From the NCBI RefSeq assembly GCF_022808935.1, contig NZ_JAKZFR010000007.1, positions 124,001 through 188,000 of the forward strand: a stretch of DNA of 64,000 nucleotides. The letters run 5' to 3'. Each line of letters begins with the position of its first letter. The first letter of the stretch is position 1. This document shows, in pieces, positions 57,591 through 64,000 of the stretch. The position numbers were made by a program, and so were the translations under genes. Source of the DNA: Geothrix sp. SG200. Lineage in GTDB: Bacteria > Acidobacteriota > Holophagae > Holophagales > Holophagaceae. Under the pieces are notes generated by a model. It did no database searches and was not told where the DNA came from. It saw only the letters and a list, made by a program, of their open reading frames with translations.

Positions 57591-59063
57591 ATGGGCAGCT
57601 GGGACCTCGCCATCGCGCTGGACCGATCCAATGCCGAGCCTCTGTACCTCCAGCTGGTGAAGGCCATTGAGGAGGGCATCCGCCACGGGCGCTTCAAGCC
57701 CGGGGATGCCCTCCCGGGAACCCGGGCCATGGCCGATCTCCTCGGCGTGAACCGGAACACCACGCTGGCCGCCTACCGCGAGCTCGAGGCCGAGGGCTGG
57801 ATCGAGGCCTCCCCCGATCGCGGCACCTTCATCGCCCGGAACCAGCCTGTGGTCCTCGACGCCCCCGCGGGCATCGCCGCCCAGGACTCGGCCTCCTGGA
57901 AGCGGACCACGCCCCGGGAGGGCCCCTTCTTCCAGCCCGGCATGCCCGCGCCCGAGTCCTTCCAGCTCCTGCCGGACACCACGGACCTGCGGCTCACGCC
58001 CACGGAGGCCATCCACCGGGCCTACGGCCGCGTGCTGCGGCTGCATCCGGAGCGCCTGCTCCAGCCGGGCTGGGATCCGCGCGGCCTGCTGGACCTGCGG
58101 AACTCGCTCTGCAAGATGCTGCGCGACCTGCGCGGCCTCTCGGTGGAGGCGGGGAACCTCCTGCTCACCCGCGGCCTGATGAGCACCCTCAACCTGGTGT
58201 CGCGGGTGCTCTTCGGGCCCGGGGACGCGGTGGCCGTGGAGAACCCCGGGCAGTTCCGCGTGGCCGAGGCCTTCCGGGCCGCCGGCGCCCGGCTCTTCGC
58301 CGTCCCCGTGGACGCCCACGGCCTGGACGTGGAGGCCCTCGAGCACCTCCTGCGCCGGGAGCCCATCCGCCTCCTCTACCTCACCACGGCGCCCCAGCAG
58401 CCCACCCAGGTGAGCCTGGATCCGGCCCGGCGCCAGCGGCTGCTCCAGCTCTCGGAGGCCCACGGCTTCCGCATCCTGGAAGGCGACCCGGCCCTGGGCT
58501 TCCACCGGGAGCGCAATCCGCGCCTGCCCCTGGCCAGCGAGGATCCCAAGGGCCGCGTGCTCTACTTCAGCAGCTTCGAGCAGATCCTCGCGCCGGGCAT
58601 GCAGGTGGGCTTCCTGGCGGGCGAGGCCGGCCTCATCAAGACGCTGGCCCAGCAGCGCCAGCTGGTGGACTGGCCCGGCAATCTCGTGCAGGAGGCCACC
58701 ATCGAGGAGACCCTGCGGGACGGCGAGATCGTGCGGCACCTGCGGCGCGTGCGGAAGCTCACGGACGAGCGGCGGGAGACCATGGTGGACCGCCTGCTGC
58801 TCCACCTCCACCCCGCCATCTCCGTGAAGAACCCGCGGGAGGGCCTCTCGCTGTGGGTCCGCGTGGCCGAGGGCGTGCCCCTCGAGGCCTGGACCGAGCG
58901 CTGCCTCGCCCACGGCGTGGTGGTCTACCCGGGGAGCCTGTACGACCTCCACCACCAGCCCGTGCCCTACCTGAGCCTGGGCTTCGCCGCCCACGACCTG
59001 GACGAGCAGAACGAGGCCTGCCGCCGCATGGCCCTGGCCCTGGCCGAGGTCAGAGGCAGCTGA
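57591..59063 (+). CDS. MocR-type GntR regulator with degenerate aminotransferase domain
   Basis: I use the ATG with GGGAG upstream, giving 490 residues; ATGs at 57567 and 57528 are alternatives. The N-terminal GntR winged helix reads GRFKPGDALPGTRAMADLLGVNRNTTLAAYRELEAEGW. The rest is a class I aminotransferase-like domain. In active MocR proteins the PLP lysine lies in a Y-x-G-S-F-S-K motif. Here the matching text is YFSSFEQIL, with Gln331 in place of lysine. The DDYDSEFR-type motif is also changed (EGDPALGFHRE). The domain may therefore bind a ligand without PLP Schiff-base chemistry. It is followed 16 bp later by rsmH. Confidence 0.9.
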   Translation: MGSWDLAIALDRSNAEPLYLQLVKAIEEGIRHGRFKPGDALPGTRAMADLLGVNRNTTLAAYRELEAEGWIEASPDRGTFIARNQPVVLDAPAGIAAQDSASWKRTTPREGPFFQPGMPAPESFQLLPDTTDLRLTPTEAIHRAYGRVLRLHPERLLQPGWDPRGLLDLRNSLCKMLRDLRGLSVEAGNLLLTRGLMSTLNLVSRVLFGPGDAVAVENPGQFRVAEAFRAAGARLFAVPVDAHGLDVEALEHLLRREPIRLLYLTTAPQQPTQVSLDPARRQRLLQLSEAHGFRILEGDPALGFHRERNPRLPLASEDPKGRVLYFSSFEQILAPGMQVGFLAGEAGLIKTLAQQRQLVDWPGNLVQEATIEETLRDGEIVRHLRRVRKLTDERRETMVDRLLLHLHPAISVKNPREGLSLWVRVAEGVPLEAWTERCLAHGVVVYPGSLYDLHHQPVPYLSLGFAAHDLDEQNEACRRMALALAEVRGS

Positions 59064-59079
59064 CGGCTACCATGGCTGC

Positions 59080-60105
59080 ATGAACGACCAGGATCAGCGA
59101 CCCCCGCGCCGCCCCCGCTACAAGGGCACCCACCCCCGGCGCTTCGAGGAGAAGTACAAGGAGCTGGCCCCGGAGCGCTATGCCGAGGAGCAGGCCAAGG
59201 TAGCGGCCCGGGGGCACACGCCCGCCGGCACCCACCGGTCGATCATGGTGGACGAGATTCTCGAGGCGCTGGCGCCCAAGCCGGGTGAGGTCGCCCTGGA
59301 CGCCACCCTGGGCTACGGCGGCCATGCTCGGGAGCTCCTGACGCGGCTCCAGCCCGGCGGGCGCCTCGTGGGACTGGACGTGGATCCCCTCGAGCTGCCC
59401 CGCACCGAGGCGCGGCTGCGGGCCCTGGGCTTCGACGATACCGCGCTGATCGTGCGCCGCACCAACTTCGCCAGCCTCGCCAAGGTGGCGGCGGAGCTCG
59501 GTCCCTTCGACCTGGCGCTGGCGGACCTGGGCGTGTCCTCCATGCAGATCGACAACCCGGCCCGCGGGTTCACCTGGAAGGCGGAGGGGCCCCTGGACCT
59601 GCGCCTCAACCCCCAGAAGGGCCGTCCCGCCTCGGACCTGCTGTCCGCGCTCGATGCGGCCGCCCTGGCGGAGCTGCTGGCGGAGAACGCCGACGAGCCC
59701 CATGCAGACGCCCTCGCGCAGGCCATCGCAGGCCTCCGGATCGGCACCACGCGGGAGCTGGCGGGCCACGTGCGCGCCGCCCTGCCCGCGCTGGACGACG
59801 ACGAGCTCAAGAAGGTCCTCCAGCGCACCTTCCAGGCCCTGCGCATCGCCGTGAACGACGAGTTCGGCGTCCTGGACCGCTTCCTGGCCCAGCTGCCCGG
59901 CGCCTTGAAACCCGGCGGCCGCGTGGCCATCCTCACCTTCCACTCCGGCGAGGACCGCCGCGTGAAGAAGGCCTTTCAGCAGGGCCTGCGGGAGGGCCTC
60001 TACGCGGAAGTCGCGCCCGAGCCCCGCCGCGCGTCACCGGAGGAGCGCCGTGCCAATCCGCGTTCCACCAGCGCCAAGCTCCGCTGGGCCGTGCGGGCGT
60101 CCTGA
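59080..60105 (+). CDS. rsmH: 16S rRNA (cytosine-1402-N4)-methyltransferase RsmH
   Basis: The 341-residue protein has the RsmH features: ALDATLGYGGHARELL (SAM motif I), ADLGVSSMQIDNPARGF, GPLDLRLNP, RTFQALRIAVNDE, ILTFHSGEDRRVKKAF and the C-terminal NPRSTSAKLRWAVR. It methylates C1402 in the ribosomal P site. An extra basic N-terminal segment of about 50 residues precedes the usual start near THRSIMVDEIL. In most bacteria rsmH opens the dcw cell-division cluster; here no mra, fts or mur gene follows. Confidence 0.94.
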   Translation: MNDQDQRPPRRPRYKGTHPRRFEEKYKELAPERYAEEQAKVAARGHTPAGTHRSIMVDEILEALAPKPGEVALDATLGYGGHARELLTRLQPGGRLVGLDVDPLELPRTEARLRALGFDDTALIVRRTNFASLAKVAAELGPFDLALADLGVSSMQIDNPARGFTWKAEGPLDLRLNPQKGRPASDLLSALDAAALAELLAENADEPHADALAQAIAGLRIGTTRELAGHVRAALPALDDDELKKVLQRTFQALRIAVNDEFGVLDRFLAQLPGALKPGGRVAILTFHSGEDRRVKKAFQQGLREGLYAEVAPEPRRASPEERRANPRSTSAKLRWAVRAS

Positions 60106-60135
60106 GGGCCCACACCCAGCCAATCCGGAAAAGAA

Positions 60136-60377
60136 GAACGCGAATGACGCGAAAATGCCCTGCGGGCGCGCGAATGGCGCGAATGGGACTCGTCCCGCCC
60201 CGGACATCCCTTCACGGGCGGCGGCCATGGCGGCCCATGGAAGCCGCCCGGAGCCGCCGCCCGTGAAGCAGGCCGCGCTTTGCGCGCCCTGGGGCCGCAG
60301 GCCCGGATGTCCTGCAACCGACACGCATGTGTTCGCCTTCGCATCCTTCAGCGCTTTTCTTCGCGCCCTTCGCGTTC
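60136..60377. repeat. Large structured GCGAA-type repeat (242 bp)
   Basis: The ends GAACGCGAATGACGCGAA (60136-60153) and 60360-60377 are inverted copies matching at 16 of 18 positions. H1 is GCCC-TGC-GGGC (60157-60167). The mid stem pairs GGACATCC (60202-60209) with GGATGTCC (60305-60312). The long stem pairs TTCACGGGCGGCGGC (60211-60225) with its perfect inverse (60253-60267). GCGC-TTT-GCGC and GGGCC-GCA-GGCCC (60292-60304) follow. It lies between the convergent rsmH and M28 peptidase genes. Confidence 0.9.
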
Positions 60378-60418
60378 GTCTTTTCGATCTGGGGAGTCAC
60401 CGATCGCGAGGCGAGTGC

Positions 60419-61945
60419 TCACTCCGAGCCCGCCAGGCGGCCCAGCTCCAGCGCGAAGCGCACCTGCTGCATCAGGCCCGCCAGGTTCCAGGCGGGGTCG
60501 TAGCGGTCCGAGGGGCGGTGGTAGTGGTTCAGGAAATCCGAGGCCTTCGCCTGGGCCGCGGCCTTGTCGCCCAGGTAGTCCCAGCCGCCGTCCAGCGAGA
60601 AGCCCGGCGACAGGGCGGGCACGCCGGCCTTCATGAAGGGGTAGTGGTCGGAGCGGAAGCAGAGCCCCGCCGGATCGGCCTTCGGCGGGGTGATCACGAG
60701 GCCCGTGGCGGCGGCCGCCCGGGCGCAGAGGGCGCGGGTGGCCGGGTCGTCCGACCCCAGCAGGCCGATGTCGCGGGTGGGCCCCACCACGTTCAGGCTC
60801 TCGAGGTTGATGACGAGCCGGGTCTTCGCCAGGGGCCGCAGGGGCGAGGCCACGTAGGCGGAGGAACCCAGCAGGCCCTGCTCCTCCGCGCAGGGGAAGA
60901 GGAACAGCACGCTGCGCGCGAGCGGCCGGGCCGCCAGCGCCTGGGCCAGGGCCAGGACCGCCGCGCAGCCCGTGGCGTTGTCCACGGCCCCGGGGTAGAT
61001 GGCCCCATCCGGCCGCTTGCCGAAGTGGTCCCAGTGGGCCGCGTAGATCACGCACTCGTCGCGGAGGGCAGGGTCCGTGCCCGGAAGGATCCCCGCCACG
61101 TTCCACTGCTCCAGGGTGCGCACGGCGGAGTGCAGCGCTCCCCTGGCGCGGAGGGGCAGCGGGACGGGGCGGAAGCCAGGCGCGTCGGCGCCCGCGGCCA
61201 GGGCAAGGAAATCCTGGCCCGCCGCCGCGAAGAGGCGGACCGCGAAGGCCTCGGTGATCCAGCCCTGCATCGCGCCGGCCTGCCCGGAGCACTCCCGCTG
61301 GAACCGCTCGCCGCCCCAGCTGTTCCGGACCACGGTCCAGCCGTAGCCGGCGGAGGTGTCCGTGTGCACCAGCAGCGCGCCCGCGGCGCCGCGGCGGCGG
61401 GCCTCCTCGAACTTGTAGGTCCAGCGCCCCTGCTCGTTCTCCGGCTGGCAGCAGAGGGGCATCGGCACGCCTCCCCGGCGGTCGCCAACGAGCATGACCA
61501 GGACCTTGCCGCGCACATCCAGCCCCTTGTAGTCGTCCCGGCCGGAGGCGCCGATGCCATGCCCCACGAAGACCAGGGGCGCGTCCACGGACAGGGTGGC
61601 CTCGGCGCCGGCGGCGCCCATCACCAGGTCCGTCCCGAGCAGGGGCGTCGTCACCCCTTTCGGCCCCTCGAAGGCGAGGCCGCTGGCGGCCTCCTCCAGT
61701 CGCACCCCCGAAAGGCGCACGCTCTGGCGGAAGCTGGACCCGTTCGCGGGCTGGAGGCCCATCGCCTGGAGCTGGGTCTCCAGGTAGCGCACGGCCAGCT
61801 CCCCGCCGCGCTGGCCGGTGCCCCGGCCCTCCAGCACGTCGTCCGCCAGGAAGGACAGGTGGGCGCGCAGGGCGCCCTCGTCCACCGGAGGTCGCTGGGC
61901 CAGCAGGCCCGAGCAGGCGAGGGCGAGGCAGAGGACGGTTCGCAT
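60419..61945 (-). CDS. Secreted M28-family metallopeptidase
   Basis: The 508-residue protein starts at an ATG with GGAG upstream; the frame stays open far upstream but that part overlaps the divergent gene. A signal peptide (RTVLCLALACSGLLAQ) is followed by a PA-type inserted domain (~130-290; VFVGHGIGASGRDDYKGLDVRGK). The M28 zinc site has the histidine in YAAHWDHFG, the bridging aspartate in GAVDNATG, the Glu pair in CAEEQGLLGS and the last histidine in RSDHYPFMKAG. Such enzymes are aminopeptidases. Divergent from a second peptidase-like gene. Confidence 0.92.
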   Translation of the reverse strand: MRTVLCLALACSGLLAQRPPVDEGALRAHLSFLADDVLEGRGTGQRGGELAVRYLETQLQAMGLQPANGSSFRQSVRLSGVRLEEAASGLAFEGPKGVTTPLLGTDLVMGAAGAEATLSVDAPLVFVGHGIGASGRDDYKGLDVRGKVLVMLVGDRRGGVPMPLCCQPENEQGRWTYKFEEARRRGAAGALLVHTDTSAGYGWTVVRNSWGGERFQRECSGQAGAMQGWITEAFAVRLFAAAGQDFLALAAGADAPGFRPVPLPLRARGALHSAVRTLEQWNVAGILPGTDPALRDECVIYAAHWDHFGKRPDGAIYPGAVDNATGCAAVLALAQALAARPLARSVLFLFPCAEEQGLLGSSAYVASPLRPLAKTRLVINLESLNVVGPTRDIGLLGSDDPATRALCARAAAATGLVITPPKADPAGLCFRSDHYPFMKAGVPALSPGFSLDGGWDYLGDKAAAQAKASDFLNHYHRPSDRYDPAWNLAGLMQQVRFALELGRLAGSE

Positions 61946-62086
61946 GGTGGGCTCCGGGACCACCTTAGAGTGTCTAACGGATCCCCAACAGGTCGGTGTT
62001 GTCCAAGGCAACTGTCCATCCGCCCTCAACCTTCCGGCCCCCTCCTGCGTAAGCTGCCTGGACCCCTCAGGAACCCGGAGAGACGT

Positions 62087-64000
62087 ATGCGCCTGTTGCC
62101 CCTCCTCGCCACCGCCCTCGTCGCGGCAGCTTCCGTCAGCGCCTCGGCGCAGATCGACGCCCGCCTGATGCGCTACCCCGACGTGTCGGCGACGCAGATC
62201 GTCTTCACCTACGCCAACGACCTGTGGATCGTCCCCAAGGCCGGCGGCACGGCCCAGCGGCTGTCCACCCCCAAGGGCGAGGAGTCCTTCGCCCGCTTCT
62301 CGCCGGACGGCCGGGAGGTGGCCTTCAGCGGCAACTACGACGGGAACCTGGATGTCTACACCCTGCCCGTCACCGGCGGCGTGCCCACCCGGATCACCCA
62401 CCACCCCATGCCCGACCGCATGGTGGACTGGACGCCGGACGGGAAGTCCATCCTCTTCGCCTCGGGCATGGAATCGGGCAAGGATCGCTTCAACAAGCTC
62501 TTCACGGTGGCCAAGGGGGGCGGCCTGCCGAAGGCCCTGCCCCTGCCCTACGCCGAGTTCGGCGCCCTGTCCCCCGACGGCAAGGTGCTGGCCTACCAGC
62601 CCATCAGCACCGACTTCCGCACCTGGAAGCGCTACCGCGGCGGCATGGCCTCGGAGATCTGGTTCTACGACCTGGAGAAGAAGACCGCCAGCCGCCTGCC
62701 CAGCGAGGGGGGCTCCAACGACTCCCAGCCCATGTGGCACGGCGGGAAGCTCTACTTCCTCTCCGATCGCGATAGCGCGAAGCGCGCGAACGTCTGGTCC
62801 TATGACCTCGCCACGAAGGCCTTCAAGCAGATCACCTTCTTCAAGGATTACGACGCCCACTTCCCGGCCATCGGCCCCTCGGACATCGTGCTCGAGGCCG
62901 GCGGCCGGCTCCACCGCATCGAGCTGCCCTCCGAGAAGGTGGTCGAGGTGAAAGTGGACGTGGTGACGGACCAGGCCACCTTGAGGCCGCGGGAGGAGAA
63001 CGCCAGCCGCCTCCTGAAGAACCCCACCCTCTCGCCCCAGGGCAAGCGCGTGCTCTTCGAGGCCCGGGGCGAGGTCTTCTCCGTGCCCGCCGAGAAGGGC
63101 TACGTGATGGACCTCACCCGCACGCCCGGCGCGGCGGAGCGCTACCCCGCCCTGTCCCCGGACGGCAAGCAGGTGGCCTATTTCAGCGACCGGTCGGGGG
63201 AGTACGAGCTGTACCTGCGGCCCTCGGACGGCTCCGGCCAGGAGCGCCAGGTCACGCACCTGGGCCCCGGTTTCCGCTACCGCATCTCCTGGTCGCCGGA
63301 TGGGAAGCAGGTGGTCTTCGCCGACCAGGCCATGCGCATCAACCTCTGCGACCTGGGCACCGGCAAGGTCCAGGCGGTGGACAAGGGCCTCTTCCTGTTT
63401 GATGGCCCCCTGGAGGCCTTCCGCGCCAGCTGGTCCCCGGACAGTCGCTGGGTCGCCTTCCCCCTCGACGCCCCCAACCGCAACAGCGTGATCGCGATCT
63501 ACGACACGAAGACCGGGCAGCGGCACCAGGTGACGGCGCCCTTCTACAACGCCGGCGACCCCGCCTTCGACCCCGAGGGCAAGTATCTCTTCCTCAGCAC
63601 CGGCCAGCAGTTCGCGCCCACCTACAGCGACCTGGATGGCACCTGGGTCTATGCCGCCACCACCCGCCTGGCGGCCCTGCCCCTGCGCAAGGACGTGCCC
63701 TCGCCCCTGGCCCCCCGCAACGACGCGGACGCGACCAAGGATGAGAAGGCGAAAGACGAGAAGAAGGAAGCCGGCAACGGGGGCGCCAAGAAGGACGCCG
63801 ACAAGCCCGAGGCCCCCAAGGCCGTTGAGATCGACTTCGACGGCCTGGAGTCCCGCATGGTGCTGCTGCCCCCCGTGGCCGGCTACTACACGGACCTGGC
63901 CGCCACCAAGGGCAAGCTGGTCTACCGCCGCGCAGCCCAGCTCAACCCCATGGCCGAGACCTTCACGGGCACGCTCTACACCTACGACCTGGAGGAGCGC
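62087..64000 (+). CDS. Tricorn-like protease (TolB-type propeller part; cut by window end)
   Basis: The first 638 codons are present. A signal peptide (LLPLLATALVAAASVSASAQ) follows an ATG with GGAGAG upstream. Repeated WD40/TolB-type motifs follow (FARFSPDGREVAFSGN, WTPDGKSILFAS, LSPDGKQVAYFSDRSGEYELYL, SWSPDGKQVVFAD), as in tricorn proteases. A lysine/aspartate/alanine-rich linker spans about residues 540-590. The catalytic S41 part would lie beyond the window. Together with the divergent M28 gene it suggests periplasmic peptide degradation. Confidence 0.85.
   Translation, partial: MRLLPLLATALVAAASVSASAQIDARLMRYPDVSATQIVFTYANDLWIVPKAGGTAQRLSTPKGEESFARFSPDGREVAFSGNYDGNLDVYTLPVTGGVPTRITHHPMPDRMVDWTPDGKSILFASGMESGKDRFNKLFTVAKGGGLPKALPLPYAEFGALSPDGKVLAYQPISTDFRTWKRYRGGMASEIWFYDLEKKTASRLPSEGGSNDSQPMWHGGKLYFLSDRDSAKRANVWSYDLATKAFKQITFFKDYDAHFPAIGPSDIVLEAGGRLHRIELPSEKVVEVKVDVVTDQATLRPREENASRLLKNPTLSPQGKRVLFEARGEVFSVPAEKGYVMDLTRTPGAAERYPALSPDGKQVAYFSDRSGEYELYLRPSDGSGQERQVTHLGPGFRYRISWSPDGKQVVFADQAMRINLCDLGTGKVQAVDKGLFLFDGPLEAFRASWSPDSRWVAFPLDAPNRNSVIAIYDTKTGQRHQVTAPFYNAGDPAFDPEGKYLFLSTGQQFAPTYSDLDGTWVYAATTRLAALPLRKDVPSPLAPRNDADATKDEKAKDEKKEAGNGGAKKDADKPEAPKAVEIDFDGLESRMVLLPPVAGYYTDLAATKGKLVYRRAAQLNPMAETFTGTLYTYDLEER

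Noticed and set aside
49799-60418. Reading the large repeats as CRISPR arrays or insertion sequences
   Set aside because: There are no regularly spaced direct repeats, no spacers, no cas genes, no transposase frame and no target-site duplication that I can see.
61946-63526. Upstream extension of the M28 peptidase frame across the divergent gene
   Set aside because: The signal peptide and SD place the start at 61945; the extension is antisense to the tricorn-like gene and has shadow-like composition.

Overview
The window is a high-GC bacterial chromosome segment with tightly packed genes on both strands. Many neighbours overlap by 4 bp (ATGA), and Shine-Dalgarno cores of GGAG/GGAGG are common. 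The gene mix suggests a member of the Acidobacteriota, most like the Holophagae (Geothrix/Holophaga type). This rests on the SUF-type Fe-S pathway with SufU, an MqnD-type menaquinone gene, YIP1-family membrane proteins beside MacA/MacB-like export genes, a sensor-type Ser/Thr kinase and many secreted peptidases and lipoproteins. The taxonomic call is an inference from gene content; no rRNA gene is present.

Layout. 1-10 kb: the end of a sigma-54 activator, a YIP1 protein, a coupled miaA/enoyl-CoA hydratase pair, a TANGO2-like gene with a coupled small gene, purF, a HAD phosphatase, a Sel1-repeat protein and a TlpA-like thioredoxin. 10-25 kb: sseA, an MFS transporter, an FtsX/MacB permease, an acyl-CoA synthetase, a large FN3-like lipoprotein, rocD, a YIP1-MacA-MacB-permease operon without ATPase, an AtuA-like gene and an FG-GAP lipoprotein. 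25-30 kb: divergent hsp20 and degP-type protease genes, then mqnD and TPR genes. 30-38.7 kb: sufB-sufC-sufD-sufS-sufU-nfu followed by rpsA, whose 3' end and terminator are present a second time downstream. 38.7-45 kb: sbcD-sbcC and an S9 peptidase. 45-52 kb: a secreted protein, a seven-helix membrane LuxR regulator, gamma-glutamyltransferase, a hemolysin III protein, a methyltransferase and TrmO. 52-64 kb: an alpha/beta hydrolase, a Cache-like/HAMP Ser/Thr kinase, a cupredoxin, a beta-barrel protein, a MocR-type regulator that has lost its PLP lysine, rsmH, an M28 peptidase and the start of a tricorn-like protease.

The most unusual signal lies between the genes. A family of intergenic repeats has ends built from GCGAA words in inverted orientation. 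The simple copies are near-perfect palindromes, two of them inside the suf operon. Three large copies of about 206-242 bp (near 49.9, 55.9 and 60.2 kb) carry a conserved series of nested and side-by-side hairpins. Their stem sequences differ between copies while pairing is kept, as expected for a structure-selected element. All copies with the internal hairpin lie between convergent genes. I found no CRISPR array, tRNA, rRNA or transposase gene.
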